64,000 bases of DNA from Acetomicrobium hydrogeniformans ATCC BAA-1850 (GTDB lineage Bacteria; Synergistota; Synergistia; Synergistales; Acetomicrobiaceae): the NCBI RefSeq assembly GCF_000160455.2, contig NZ_ACJX03000001.1, forward strand, positions 1,560,001 through 1,624,000, written 5' to 3'. Of the stretch, positions 39,849-49,441 are shown piece after piece. Position numbers and translations under genes: made by a program. The notes beneath the pieces were generated by a model. The model worked only from the letters and a program-made list of their open reading frames with translations, did no database searches and was not told where the DNA came from. The stretch's first letter is position 1. Every line of letters begins with the position of its first letter.

Positions 39849-41522
39849 ATGTACATTTCCCTTTACAGAAAATATCGGCCCGGTCGTTTTAGCGATGTGG
39901 TCGGCCAGGAAGGTATTGTCAAAATCCTGAGGAACTCCTTAAGGTCGAAAAAAATTGGGCATGCCTTTTTGTTCTCCGGGCCCAGGGGTTGCGGCAAGAC
40001 GACTGTGGCCAGGATTGTTGCTAAAGCGCTCAATTGTCCCGATGCTTGGGAAGGGGAACCTTGCGACTGTTGCGAGGTTTGCAAAACAATATCAAGGGGA
40101 GAATCCCTGGACGTAATAGAAATAGACGGAGCTTCCAACAGAGGAATCGAGGAAATACGAAATCTGAAGTCGCAGATAGGTCTTGCATCCTTCTCGTTGT
40201 CTTATAAAGTATACATAATAGATGAAGTTCACATGTTGACCGATGCTGCTTTCAACGCTCTTTTAAAAACCCTTGAGGAGCCGCCGCAGAGAGTGGTTTT
40301 CATCTTGGCCACGACGGCGCCGGAAAAGGTCCCGCTTACCATAAGGTCTCGCTGTCTTCGTTTTTATTTCAACCGACTTTCCTCTGTCGATATCGTAAAC
40401 AGACTGCGTCGCGTAGCACAGGAGGAGAGCTTTGATTACGAGGAAGAGGCCCTCTGGGAGCTGGCAAGACAGGCCGACGGGTCGTTGCGCGATGCTTTGA
40501 CTTTGCTTGAACAGGCACTCTCGCTGGAAGAAAAAGCCCTGACTTTAAATTCCGTTGTTCTCCTTTTTGGGGGCAGCAGAAGCACTTTGGAGGATATGGT
40601 AAAGTTGATGGCCCTTGATCCGTCAAAGGGCTATGCAAAAATGAGGGAGATTTTGAAAAGGGGTTTAACGGCCGAAAGGCTTTTTGAAATAGCCTTCTCT
40701 ATCTTCAGGGACATGTGGGCCTATAAGGCCTTAGGGGATGAAGTCGTTGAAGAGTTGGAACTGTCCGAAAAGGAAAAGCGGTTTTTGGAGGAGGAGACTT
40801 CTTCCTGGGACACTTCAAATCTCTTTTCGGCAATGGAGTTGTGCGCTGATTTAAGCTTAAAGGCAAAGTTGGGCGTAAAAGATGACATCCTTGCGAGCAT
40901 GTTCTTTGCGCGAACGAAAAAAATGGAGCAAGCCGTCATTTCCCTTCGCAACGATGTTCAAGAGCATGTGAAAGAACCGGAGATTGCGACAACTGAAAGC
41001 AGCAGGGATGAGGTCGATGTTCAAACAGTAAACGTTCAATGGCAAAAAATTATGAATCAATTAATTGAGGAAGCTCTTCCCATTTATTGCGCATTGATTT
41101 CTTCCAAGGTCGAGCGGGGCGAGGGAGAGGTTGTTATAGAAGTATCAGAGGAGCGAGCCTTCGATTATAATATTCTGAAGTTACACCGAAATAGAGTATA
41201 TCTTTATGATTTAATATCAAGGCATATGGGCGAAATTTCGGAAATAGTCGTAAAGAGCGGAAAGGAAGAAATAAGATACTCCAAAAGGGTGCCCGATGCG
41301 GAGGATATCGCCGAAAAAGGTCAAATAGAACTTCTTCAACCCGAAGAAGACGAGGAAAAAGTCGAAGCCAAAAGGGACGAACCTCTTTCGGCCCGTGCAT
41401 ATAATGTTAAAGAAGATGATGCGGTTCTTAAACATATAGCTATGTTTCTTAACGGCGATGTGTTGATGTATAAGAGGATTGAAGAAGATCTAGACGAAGA
41501 TGGAGGCGTTGATATTGAATAA
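39849..41522 (+). CDS. dnaX: DNA polymerase III gamma/tau subunit
   Basis: DnaX is the clamp-loader ATPase. Visible are MYISLYRKYRPGRFSDVVGQ, Walker A GPRGCGKT (44-51), zinc ligands among Cys63, 72, 74, 75 and 78, IIDEVHML, LLKTLEEPPQ and RSRC. The length of 557 residues suggests a tau-like form; I saw no A-rich slippery heptamer, so a gamma form by frameshift is unlikely. The 3' end overlaps dnaE by eight bases. AAGGAGG precedes the ATG. Confidence 0.94.
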   Translation: MYISLYRKYRPGRFSDVVGQEGIVKILRNSLRSKKIGHAFLFSGPRGCGKTTVARIVAKALNCPDAWEGEPCDCCEVCKTISRGESLDVIEIDGASNRGIEEIRNLKSQIGLASFSLSYKVYIIDEVHMLTDAAFNALLKTLEEPPQRVVFILATTAPEKVPLTIRSRCLRFYFNRLSSVDIVNRLRRVAQEESFDYEEEALWELARQADGSLRDALTLLEQALSLEEKALTLNSVVLLFGGSRSTLEDMVKLMALDPSKGYAKMREILKRGLTAERLFEIAFSIFRDMWAYKALGDEVVEELELSEKEKRFLEEETSSWDTSNLFSAMELCADLSLKAKLGVKDDILASMFFARTKKMEQAVISLRNDVQEHVKEPEIATTESSRDEVDVQTVNVQWQKIMNQLIEEALPIYCALISSKVERGEGEVVIEVSEERAFDYNILKLHRNRVYLYDLISRHMGEISEIVVKSGKEEIRYSKRVPDAEDIAEKGQIELLQPEEDEEKVEAKRDEPLSARAYNVKEDDAVLKHIAMFLNGDVLMYKRIEEDLDEDGGVDIE

Positions 41523-44500
41523 TAAATTCGTTCATCTACATGTTCACACAGAATACAGCCTCTTAGACGGCGCCATAAAAATAAAAGACCTGGTCTCCAG
41601 GGCTAAGGAATGGGATATGGGAGCCGTGGCGGTGACTGATCACGGTGTGATGTTTGGCGCCATAGAATTCTATTACGAGTGCATGAAGCAAGGTGTCAAG
41701 CCGATCATGGGGTGTGAAGTTTACGTAGATCCAAAGGGGCATACCAGACGCGAAGGGCAGGGAGGGAACTACCATCTCCTGCTCTTGGCAGAAAACGAAG
41801 AAGGTTACAGGAACCTCGTAAAGCTGGTTTCCATAGCCAACGTGGAGGGATTTTACTATAAACCGCGGGTCGATTATGACTTGCTGTCGAAATATTCCAA
41901 GGGGTTGATCGCATCTTCGGCATGTCTTGCCGGAGAGGTTCCCTCTTTGATCTTGAGCGGCAGATACGACGAGGCGAAGGAAAAAGCCCTGCTTTATCGC
42001 GATATATTTGGCGAGGGGAATTTTTACCTAGAGATTATGTCCAACGGTCTGTCGGAGCAGGCGGTAGCCAACAAGCACGTAATAGAGCTCGCCAGAAAGG
42101 CTAACATTCCTCTTCTTGCCACCAATGATGCTCATTATTTGGAAAGCTACGATGCAGACTGGCATGAAATATTGCTCTGCGTCCAGACCAACTCCACCGT
42201 CAATTCCAAGAACAGGTTTCAGTTCGGATCCAAGGAATTTTACCTGCGTTCACCCGTGGAAATGTGGAAGATATTTGGCGATGAGCTGTCGGATGCCCTG
42301 CATAACACTGTCGATATATCGGAAAGATGCAATGTCAAGCTTGAATTCGGCCAATACATGCTTCCCGAGTACAAAGTTCCCGAAGGCGAGACGCTGGAAA
42401 GCTATTTGGCCCTGAAGGCCCAAGAGGGATTGGCCAGGAGGTTCGGCGGTAGGGAAATACCGCAAGAGTACATAAAACGAATGGAATATGAGTTGGGCGT
42501 TATTAAACAAATGGGGTTTGCCGGATACTTTCTGATAGTCCAGGATTTCATAAATGCAGCCAAAGAAAGGGGTATACCTGTGGGGCCGGGCAGAGGGTCC
42601 GCTGCCGGTTCTTTGGTGGCCTATGCCTTGAGAATAACTGAGATCGATCCTATTACATACAATCTGCTTTTCGAACGTTTTTTGAATCCCGAAAGGATAA
42701 GCATGCCCGATATTGATACGGACATTTCCGATAAGCGGCGTGATGAAGTGATCGATTACGTGGTGGAAAAGTACGGTAGAGATAAAGTAGCCCAGATAAT
42801 AACTTTCGATAGGATGAAAAGCAGGGCGGCCGTGCGGGACGTAGGTAGAGCTTTGGATATGCCCTATCCTGATGTGGACAAAGTGGCCAAGTTGATACCC
42901 TTCAATGTCTCCTCTATAGAGGAAGCGTTAGAGTTATCCCACGAATTGAAGGCGTTATATGACGGCAACAGAGAGGTCAAACAGTTGTTGGATTACGCAA
43001 GTCACATCGAGGGTATCGCCCGCCATTGCTCACAGCATGCCGCCGGGGTGGTCATATCGCCCGAACCTCTGGTTAATATCGTTCCTTTGAAAGCCATCAA
43101 CGGTACCCAAATAGTGACGCAGTATCCCATGGAGCCCCTTGAAAAACTTGGGTTGGTAAAGATGGACTTTTTGGGCTTGAGAACTCTCTCCATGATAGAA
43201 GAGACTTTGAAGAATATAGCGAAAAACGGCAAAAAGGTCCCCGATCTGACACAACTGCCCATGGACGACAGAGCAACCTTCGAGATGTTGCAGAGGGGCG
43301 ATACCATGGGCGTCTTCCAGCTTGAATCTTCCGGGATGAGACAGCTTCTCAAAAAACTTTGCCCCGATTCGTTCCAGGATATCATCGCAGTTCTGGCCCT
43401 TTATAGACCCGGACCCTTGGGCAGCGGAATGGTGGATCAGTATATCGAAAGGAAGCACGGGAGATCCCCCATAAGCTATCCCCATCCTGCGTTGGAAGAG
43501 GCCCTGAAAGAAACGTACGGAATTATTTTATATCAGGAGCAGGTTATGCAGATTGCCGCTAGATTAGCGGGTTATACCCTGGGGCAAGCCGATATACTGC
43601 GTAGGGCAATGGGAAAGAAAAAGGTCGAAGAGATGGAAGAACAAAGACAGGTATTTGTCAAAGGCTGCCTTGAAAATGCCGTAAGTGCAGAACAGGCCAA
43701 CGAAATATTTGATTTGATACAATATTTTGCCGGGTATGGTTTCAATAAGTCTCACAGCGCTGCCTATGCGATGATAAGCTATCAAACGGCGTACCTTAAA
43801 GCTCACTACCCCGTTGAATTTTTGGCCGCCTTTCTTTCAAGTCACATAGGCGCAAAAAAAGAAATCCTTGCTCGTTACGTTAGGGAAGTAAGGAGTGACG
43901 GCATTGAAGTCCTTCCTCCCGATGTGAACGAATCCGAAGCCGGTTTTACGGCCGTGGGCGATGTTGTAAGATTTGGGTTGACCGCCGTCGCCAAGGCCGG
44001 CTCCGGGGCCGTGGAGGCCATACTGAAGGCGAGAAAGGAAGGAGGCCCCTATAAATCTTTGTGGGATTTCGTTTCGAGGATAGATCTGAGGGCGGTGAAC
44101 AAATCAGTTATAGAGAGCCTTATAGGTGTGGGTGCCTTCGATGGATTGCACAGCAATCGCCGCCAGATACTGGAATCCCTTCCCGTGTTACTGGAGGCGC
44201 GTGCCCGCTTAGACGAGGATAAGTTTCAGCAGCGCCTCTTCAGTCTCGATGGGAACGATTCTTTAGATGTAGAGCCGGCGTTGGTGGATATCGAGGACTT
44301 CGAGTTTCACGAGAAGCTCGAGCTTGAGAAAGATGCTGTGGGACTCTATATTTCGGGGCATCCCTTCGAGGCCTACGAAGAAAGGGTACGAAAATATGCA
44401 TATTGTACCCCTTCCGAACTCATCCATTGGTGTTCTCCTCAGGCGAAACCCTTGGTCGGAGGCATCGTAACAGATGTAGCCGAGAAATATACCAAAAAGG

Positions 44501-44934
44501 GCGATCTCATGGGGATTGTGGGAGTAGAAGACCTGGATGCCAAGCTGGAAGTGGTGTGCTTTCCAAGAATGTGGGGTAAAGTAAAGGCCTTTTGTCAGGC
44601 GGGCACCGTAATTTTGGTGTCGGGGCGTCTCGAGGAAAGAGGAGGGGGGTTGACCATGATCGCCGAGGACGTTGTTCCTTTAGAAGTTGCCGAGAGAGAA
44701 AAAGGTCAAATTTTTAGGCTTCGCATTCCCTACCACCTTTGCGACGAGACGATCCTAAGAAATTTGATCAGAACTTGCAAGAGCTATCCCGGGAAAGACC
44801 AAGTTCTTGTGGAGGTCTATAACGACCGATTTTCGGCCTTCATCTTATTGAACGATACCCGTGTAACCGTAAGCGAAGAGCTTAAGGGAAAAATAGAGGG
44901 TATGATGGGAAGTTTCTTGGAGATCGCCGTTTAA
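41515..44934 (+). CDS. dnaE: DNA polymerase III alpha subunit
   Basis: This is the replicative polymerase. The N-terminal PHP domain keeps HLHVHTEYSLLDGA, VTDHGVMFGA, GCEVYVD and NDAHY, so its metal site may still be active in proofreading. The polymerase has GPGRGSAAGSLV and MPDIDTDI (Asp399, Asp401), followed by helix-hairpin-helix and OB-fold regions (VGGIVTDVAEKYTKKGDLMGIVGVED). TTG 41515 follows GGAGG by eight bases; the ATG at 41500 lies upstream of it inside dnaX. The 1139 residues fit the DnaE1 type. Confidence 0.95.
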   Translation: MNNKFVHLHVHTEYSLLDGAIKIKDLVSRAKEWDMGAVAVTDHGVMFGAIEFYYECMKQGVKPIMGCEVYVDPKGHTRREGQGGNYHLLLLAENEEGYRNLVKLVSIANVEGFYYKPRVDYDLLSKYSKGLIASSACLAGEVPSLILSGRYDEAKEKALLYRDIFGEGNFYLEIMSNGLSEQAVANKHVIELARKANIPLLATNDAHYLESYDADWHEILLCVQTNSTVNSKNRFQFGSKEFYLRSPVEMWKIFGDELSDALHNTVDISERCNVKLEFGQYMLPEYKVPEGETLESYLALKAQEGLARRFGGREIPQEYIKRMEYELGVIKQMGFAGYFLIVQDFINAAKERGIPVGPGRGSAAGSLVAYALRITEIDPITYNLLFERFLNPERISMPDIDTDISDKRRDEVIDYVVEKYGRDKVAQIITFDRMKSRAAVRDVGRALDMPYPDVDKVAKLIPFNVSSIEEALELSHELKALYDGNREVKQLLDYASHIEGIARHCSQHAAGVVISPEPLVNIVPLKAINGTQIVTQYPMEPLEKLGLVKMDFLGLRTLSMIEETLKNIAKNGKKVPDLTQLPMDDRATFEMLQRGDTMGVFQLESSGMRQLLKKLCPDSFQDIIAVLALYRPGPLGSGMVDQYIERKHGRSPISYPHPALEEALKETYGIILYQEQVMQIAARLAGYTLGQADILRRAMGKKKVEEMEEQRQVFVKGCLENAVSAEQANEIFDLIQYFAGYGFNKSHSAAYAMISYQTAYLKAHYPVEFLAAFLSSHIGAKKEILARYVREVRSDGIEVLPPDVNESEAGFTAVGDVVRFGLTAVAKAGSGAVEAILKARKEGGPYKSLWDFVSRIDLRAVNKSVIESLIGVGAFDGLHSNRRQILESLPVLLEARARLDEDKFQQRLFSLDGNDSLDVEPALVDIEDFEFHEKLELEKDAVGLYISGHPFEAYEERVRKYAYCTPSELIHWCSPQAKPLVGGIVTDVAEKYTKKGDLMGIVGVEDLDAKLEVVCFPRMWGKVKAFCQAGTVILVSGRLEERGGGLTMIAEDVVPLEVAEREKGQIFRLRIPYHLCDETILRNLIRTCKSYPGKDQVLVEVYNDRFSAFILLNDTRVTVSEELKGKIEGMMGSFLEIAV

Positions 44935-44968
44935 CCCGTACAGGGATTTGATTTTGATGATCAAGAGA

Positions 44969-45013
44969 TTGCATTTTATTTGCAAGCATATATTTGCACC
45001 TGATAAATTTGCA
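44969..45013 (+). promoter_or_regulatory. pyk upstream region with four TTGCA repeats and a possible promoter
   Basis: TTGCA occurs at 44969, 44980, 44994 and 45009, spaced 11, 14 and 15 bases. TTGCAA (44980-44985) with GATAAA (45002-45007), 16 bases apart, could be a promoter, with the ATG of pyk at 45031. The repeats may be regulator sites or chance in an AT-rich spacer. Confidence 0.4.
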
Positions 45014-45030
45014 TTTATGGAGTGATGAGT

Positions 45031-46782
45031 ATGAGAAAGGTTAAAATTGTATGTACTTTAGGTCCCGCCTGTGGCGATCGCGAAGTCCTCAAGCTGCTCG
45101 CCCAAGAGGGCATGGATGTGGCGAGATTGAACTTCAGTCACGGCACGTACGAACAACATGCTAAAAGTTTGGGAAACATAAGGAGCATAGAAAAAGAACT
45201 GGGGCGTCCAATAGCGACAATGCTCGATACCAAAGGTCCGGAGATCAGGACAGGCTCTCTTGCTAACCGCGGAACGGTCATCCTTCATGAAGGAAATGTC
45301 TTTGTGTTGACGCCCGAATCCGTCGAAGGAGATGAGTCCGGGGTATCCATAAGTCATACAAAGCTTTTCGAGGACGTTAAACCGGGGATGAATATTTTTA
45401 TAGACGATGGCACTATTGCTTTAAAAGTGGAAGACATTAGAGGTCATGATATCGTCTGTCGCGTGGTTGTTGGCGGAGAGTTGGGCGAACATAAGGGGAT
45501 TAATGTCCCCGATGCCAATCTCTCAGTGCCGGCATTGACGGAAAAGGACATTGAAGACATAAAGTGGGGTCTTGAACATGACATGGAATACATAGCCGTC
45601 TCCTTTGTCCGCACGAGAGATGAGATCATTAGCGTAAGGCGCGTGGTAGAAGAGCTGGATGGCGATATCAAGATCATCGCCAAGATAGAAACAAAACAAG
45701 CTGTAATGAATCTGGACGATATCATTTCCGTGGTTGACGGTATGATGGTTGCCCGAGGGGATTTGGGGGTTGAAATGCAAACCGAGGAGGTCCCGCTGGT
45801 TCAGAAAAGGATTATTGACCTTTGCAGATATCACGGCAAACCTGTAATAGTGGCGACGCAAATGCTTGATTCCATGATAAGGAATCCGAGGCCTACGAGG
45901 GCGGAAGCCAGCGACGTGGCGAACGCAGTTCTCGATGGTACAGATGCGGTTATGTTGTCTGGTGAGACAGCAAAGGGCAAATATCCCGTTCTGGCGGTGC
46001 GGACGATGAGAAATATTGTGGAGAGGGTAGAGAAGGAGTATCGTATGTGGCAAAGGCCTGCGACGATCCCCATAAAGGCCAGGGGCGTGCCCGATGCCGT
46101 GAGCCATGCAGCAGTTTCAATAGCTGAGGAGATGAACGTAGGGGCTATACTCTCTCTCACCAGCAGCGGGAGCACGGCAAGAATGGTGAGCAAGTACAGG
46201 CCTCTTCCTCCCATTATCGCAGCCACGCCAAAGGTCAAGACCTGTCGCGAGCTCTCCCTTGTGTGGGGGGTAATTCCGATGATTCAGCCCCAGATATCTA
46301 CCACTGATGAAGCAGTAGAAAGGGCTTTGGCTTCGGCCAAGGAAAGGAATCTTCTGAAAGAAGGGGAATTAGCCGTAGTGACGGCAGGCGTTCCCATGGG
46401 CATTCCCGGAACGACGAACATGATAGAAGTTCGTCCGGTCAGCAAAATTTTGGTCAAGGGCTTGTCTTTGATCAAAAAAGTAGTTTCGGGAGTCGTTTGC
46501 AAAGCCCTTGATCCCGATACGGCCATTGCAACGATGAAGGACGGTTATATTTTAGTAGTGCGGCAGACTGACAAGGCATATGTACCGGCCATGAAAAAGG
46601 CTCAGGCTATCATCGCGGAGGAGGGCGGCCTCACCAGCCATGCAGCAATAGTTGCCCTAGAATTGGGCATTCCCTGCATTGTCAGCGCCGCTGGGGCGAC
46701 CAACATTTTAGAAAATGGCATGGTTATAACGGTAGATGGCTCGCGAGGTGTAGTATATCAGGGGAATGTAAAACTTCATTAA
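45031..46782 (+). CDS. pyk: Pyruvate kinase with C-terminal PEP-utilising domain
   Basis: Pyruvate kinase makes pyruvate and ATP from PEP. The core shows VCTLGPACGD, ARLNFSHG, MLDTKGPEIRTG, IIAKIETKQAV, VARGDLGVEM and ATQMLDSMI. Residues about 475-583 form the extra domain with GGLTSHAAIVALELGIPCIV, His537 at the place of the phospho-His of PEP synthases; it also occurs in Bacillus and Geobacillus enzymes. ATG 45031 follows GGAGTGAT by a short gap; GTG 45022 lies inside that segment. Confidence 0.95.
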   Translation: MRKVKIVCTLGPACGDREVLKLLAQEGMDVARLNFSHGTYEQHAKSLGNIRSIEKELGRPIATMLDTKGPEIRTGSLANRGTVILHEGNVFVLTPESVEGDESGVSISHTKLFEDVKPGMNIFIDDGTIALKVEDIRGHDIVCRVVVGGELGEHKGINVPDANLSVPALTEKDIEDIKWGLEHDMEYIAVSFVRTRDEIISVRRVVEELDGDIKIIAKIETKQAVMNLDDIISVVDGMMVARGDLGVEMQTEEVPLVQKRIIDLCRYHGKPVIVATQMLDSMIRNPRPTRAEASDVANAVLDGTDAVMLSGETAKGKYPVLAVRTMRNIVERVEKEYRMWQRPATIPIKARGVPDAVSHAAVSIAEEMNVGAILSLTSSGSTARMVSKYRPLPPIIAATPKVKTCRELSLVWGVIPMIQPQISTTDEAVERALASAKERNLLKEGELAVVTAGVPMGIPGTTNMIEVRPVSKILVKGLSLIKKVVSGVVCKALDPDTAIATMKDGYILVVRQTDKAYVPAMKKAQAIIAEEGGLTSHAAIVALELGIPCIVSAAGATNILENGMVITVDGSRGVVYQGNVKLH

Positions 46783-46831
46783 TAGGATATTGCAATAGCA
46801 GATAGGAGTAGCGATGTGGATGTAGGGTTTG

Positions 46832-46954
46832 ATGATAGAAGAAATTGCGATGAATTTTGCCCGGGACATCGCTCCGGCTTTCGCAGAAAGGCCTTTTCCT
46901 CCGATTGGAGGAGCATGGAAAAGGAGATGGCAAGACATTATGGAGACAGAGTAA
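46832..46954 (+). CDS. Possible small protein upstream of the Nudix gene
   Basis: A 40-codon frame (MIEEIAMNFARDIAPAFAER..., ending DIMETE, TAA) occupies the spacer between pyk and the Nudix gene. Its codons look more natural than the other frame there, which would give the Nudix protein an atypical Cys/Ser/Arg-rich leader. It overlaps the Nudix start by 40 bases, so it could be translationally coupled. The Shine-Dalgarno (GTAGGG) is weak. No homologue is recognised. Confidence 0.35.
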   Translation: MIEEIAMNFARDIAPAFAERPFPPIGGAWKRRWQDIMETE

Positions 46955-47505
46955 GGGTCTCCTCTCTGTTTAAAAGCGCCGTGTTGGTGCCTCTGTTGAC
47001 TGTAGCGGGAAGGCCGTCTCTTTTACTGGTCGAAAAAAGGGATGACCTTCCCAAACACGGAGGGCAAATTGCCTTTCCCGGCGGTAAGATGGAGCCCTAC
47101 GATAAAGGGCCCGTCGAGACAGCACTACGTGAATTTGAGGAAGAGACAGGTTTGCCCTCTAGCGAAATTAGCGTAGTTGACATGTTAGATCCCGAGCTTA
47201 CTCACACGACGGGTTTTGTGATAGTTCCCGTCGTAGGTTTTTTGAAAAATATTGATAATTTAAAAAAGGTTAAAGTAGATTCCAATGAAATCAAAAGGAT
47301 CATTATCTTCTTTTTGGATGACCCGAATGGTTGTAAGTTTGAGTTAGAGACCTTTGCTCTGAGCGAGGGATTTTCCCTTCTATATCCTATTTACCGTCTC
47401 AAAAGCGGAGTAAGGATATGGGGTGCGACGGCACGTATTTTGCTTAAGATAATGGTCAATTCAGGCGTATATTTTAGAGGAGCATTGGAGCGTAGATGGC
47501 TTTGA
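46915..47505 (+). CDS. Nudix hydrolase, CoA-pyrophosphatase-like
   Basis: The sequence GGQIAFPGGKMEPYDKGPVETALREFEEETGL holds the Nudix box GX5EX7REXXEEXG. The preceding KRDDLPKHGGQIAFPGG resembles the NuCoA signature of enzymes that cleave coenzyme A or other nucleotide diphosphates. ATG 46915, after GGAGGA, gives 196 residues, typical of the family; a GTG at 46816 after TAGGAG would add 33 unusual residues. The 3' end overlaps nfo by ten bases. Confidence 0.85.
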   Translation: MEKEMARHYGDRVRVSSLFKSAVLVPLLTVAGRPSLLLVEKRDDLPKHGGQIAFPGGKMEPYDKGPVETALREFEEETGLPSSEISVVDMLDPELTHTTGFVIVPVVGFLKNIDNLKKVKVDSNEIKRIIIFFLDDPNGCKFELETFALSEGFSLLYPIYRLKSGVRIWGATARILLKIMVNSGVYFRGALERRWL

Positions 47506-48338
47506 TAGGAGCTCATATATCCGTTCGCGGTGGCCTCTCGAAGGCCATAGACAGAGGAAAAAGCCTCTCATGCGAGGCAATACAGATATTCACTAAAAAT
47601 CAATTGCAGTGGAAATCATCTCCCATAAAATTGGAAGAAAGTATGGCCTTTTACAAAAAGTGGCAAGAGAGCGACATCAAAGCAATAGTAGCCCACGGGT
47701 CTTATTTGATCAATTTGGCTTCGGAGGGAGATCTGAGAGTTAAGAGCATATGCGCTGCCGTAGAGGAGTTGAAGAGGTGCAACGAACTGGGGATATCCTC
47801 TTTAGTATTGCACCCCGGTTCTCATGGGGGCGCAGGTGTTGACGTGGGAATCGAAAGGGTGGCACAGGCCCTCAAGGAGGTATTAGAAAGGACCGAGGAG
47901 CTTAAGACAAGAGTGCTTCTTGAAACCACTGCAGGCGAAGGTTTTTCCCTTGGTGGGGATCTGGCTCATTTTGGCGAAATCTTGGAGTTGTTGGATGGCC
48001 ACTTTAGAATAGGTCTTTGTCTCGATACGTGTCATCTATTTGCCAGCGGTTACGAGCTTTCCTCTATGGAGGGTTATGAACGCCTAATCTTAATGGTTGG
48101 CAAGTACGTCGGTCTTGAAAGGGTTGGATGTTGGCATTTAAACGACAGTCGCTTTGAGAGAGGAAGCAGAAAAGACAGGCATGCTCATATAGGAGATGGC
48201 AATATTGGCATTGATGCTTTCGCAAATATACTTACCGATCGGCGTTGGGAGAGGGTGCCATGTCTCTTGGAGACCCCTAAGGAAGGCCGCGGCGACGAGG
48301 GTAATTTGGCTTTATTGAGGAAACTGAGGGGACATTGA
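47496..48338 (+). CDS. nfo: Endonuclease IV
   Basis: This zinc-dependent AP endonuclease cuts at abasic sites in base-excision repair. The signatures GAHISVRGGL, LHPGSH, LETTAGEG, GLCLDTCHLFASGY, HLNDSRFERGSRKDRHAHIGDGNIG and LLETP hold the trinuclear zinc ligands. The length of 280 residues is standard. Confidence 0.95.
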   Translation: MALIGAHISVRGGLSKAIDRGKSLSCEAIQIFTKNQLQWKSSPIKLEESMAFYKKWQESDIKAIVAHGSYLINLASEGDLRVKSICAAVEELKRCNELGISSLVLHPGSHGGAGVDVGIERVAQALKEVLERTEELKTRVLLETTAGEGFSLGGDLAHFGEILELLDGHFRIGLCLDTCHLFASGYELSSMEGYERLILMVGKYVGLERVGCWHLNDSRFERGSRKDRHAHIGDGNIGIDAFANILTDRRWERVPCLLETPKEGRGDEGNLALLRKLRGH

Positions 48339-48358
48339 TTATCGAAAGGAAGACGATC

Positions 48359-49441
48359 ATGGGGAGTAATCCCAAACTTAGGATAGGGCTCGAAAAAATC
48401 CGGGATAACGCTTCGAAAGTGGTAGAACTTTGCAAAAAAACCGGCATCAGGGCGGGCGGCGTTACAAAGGGGCTTTGCGGAAATCTAAAGGTAGCCGAGG
48501 CGATGGTCGACGGAGGATGTTCCTTTTTGGCCGACAGTCGCGTAAAAAATATCGCAAATCTCAAAAGAGAAGGCATGAATGTCCCTTGTATGCTTTTGCG
48601 CCTGCCGATGCCAAGCGAAACAGATGCTGTGGTGACTTGGGCCGATGTAAGCTTGGTTTCCATGGGTGAGACGATCTTACTCTTAGATGAAGCCTGTAAA
48701 ATTAAAAATAAGTTTCATGAAGTGGTAGTCATGGTTGACGTCGGCGATCTGCGCGAGGGTATATGGCCATCTGATGTCGAAATAGAAACGATCGCCAGTG
48801 CTTTGAAGAAGTGTAAAAGGGTTCACTGCCTTGGAGTTGGAACTAATGTCGGATGTTATGGCGGCGTTTTACCCTCCCGCGAAAATATGGGCAGGTTGGT
48901 CGAGGTTGGTCGTAAACTCGAGGACCTGCTTGACTACAAGTTGGCGGTCTACTCGGGGGGAAGCAGCTCCTCTTTGGCGTTGATAGAAAAGAGAGAGATG
49001 CCTCGGGAAATAAATCAGCTGAGAATAGGAGAAGCTATTTTGCTTGGTACTGACGTAACGGGCGGAAGGAAAATTCCCTATCTGAACCAGGATACCATGT
49101 TTCTAGAGGCCGAAGTAATAGAGGTCAGGCGAAAGCCGAGTGTGCCTGTAGGCGAAATAGGAGCAGATGCCTTCGGCAATGTGCCTTTTTTTGAGGACAG
49201 GGGGGTGCGTCTTAGGGCTGTTTTAGCCTTGGGCAAGCAAGACGTCAGGCTTGAAGGAATCAAACCTCTTCAAAAAGGCATCCACATCCTCGGTGCGTCG
49301 AGCGATCATATGATATTAGACGTCGAAGAGTGTGACGAAAAAATTTCCCCGGGAAGCGTTCTGGCTTTCAGGGTAGATTATGGGGCGATGCTGGCAGTTG
49401 CTACGTCGCCCTATGTGGAAGTGGTGGCGGAAGCAGAATGA
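48359..49441 (+). CDS. PLP-dependent racemase, ornithine/alanine racemase family
   Basis: This fold-type III PLP enzyme has GGVTKGLCGN (Schiff-base Lys about residue 38), FLADSRVKNIANLK, VDVGDLREGIWP, VGTNVGCYGGVLP, YSGGSSSSLAL and RIGEAILLGTD, matching the ornithine/alanine racemase-like subfamily seen in amino-acid-fermenting anaerobes. Ornithine racemase would feed ornithine degradation, but no such genes are nearby. ATG 48359 follows AAAGGA by nine bases. It overlaps cdaA by four bases. Confidence 0.85.
   Translation: MGSNPKLRIGLEKIRDNASKVVELCKKTGIRAGGVTKGLCGNLKVAEAMVDGGCSFLADSRVKNIANLKREGMNVPCMLLRLPMPSETDAVVTWADVSLVSMGETILLLDEACKIKNKFHEVVVMVDVGDLREGIWPSDVEIETIASALKKCKRVHCLGVGTNVGCYGGVLPSRENMGRLVEVGRKLEDLLDYKLAVYSGGSSSSLALIEKREMPREINQLRIGEAILLGTDVTGGRKIPYLNQDTMFLEAEVIEVRRKPSVPVGEIGADAFGNVPFFEDRGVRLRAVLALGKQDVRLEGIKPLQKGIHILGASSDHMILDVEECDEKISPGSVLAFRVDYGAMLAVATSPYVEVVAEAE

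Noticed and set aside
39849-41522. dnaX frameshift site producing a gamma form
   Set aside because: No A AAA AAG-like heptamer with a following stop was seen in the expected region.
44969-45013. CRISPR-like repeats upstream of pyk
   Set aside because: The repeats are five bases long with irregular short spacing; they do not form a repeat-spacer array.
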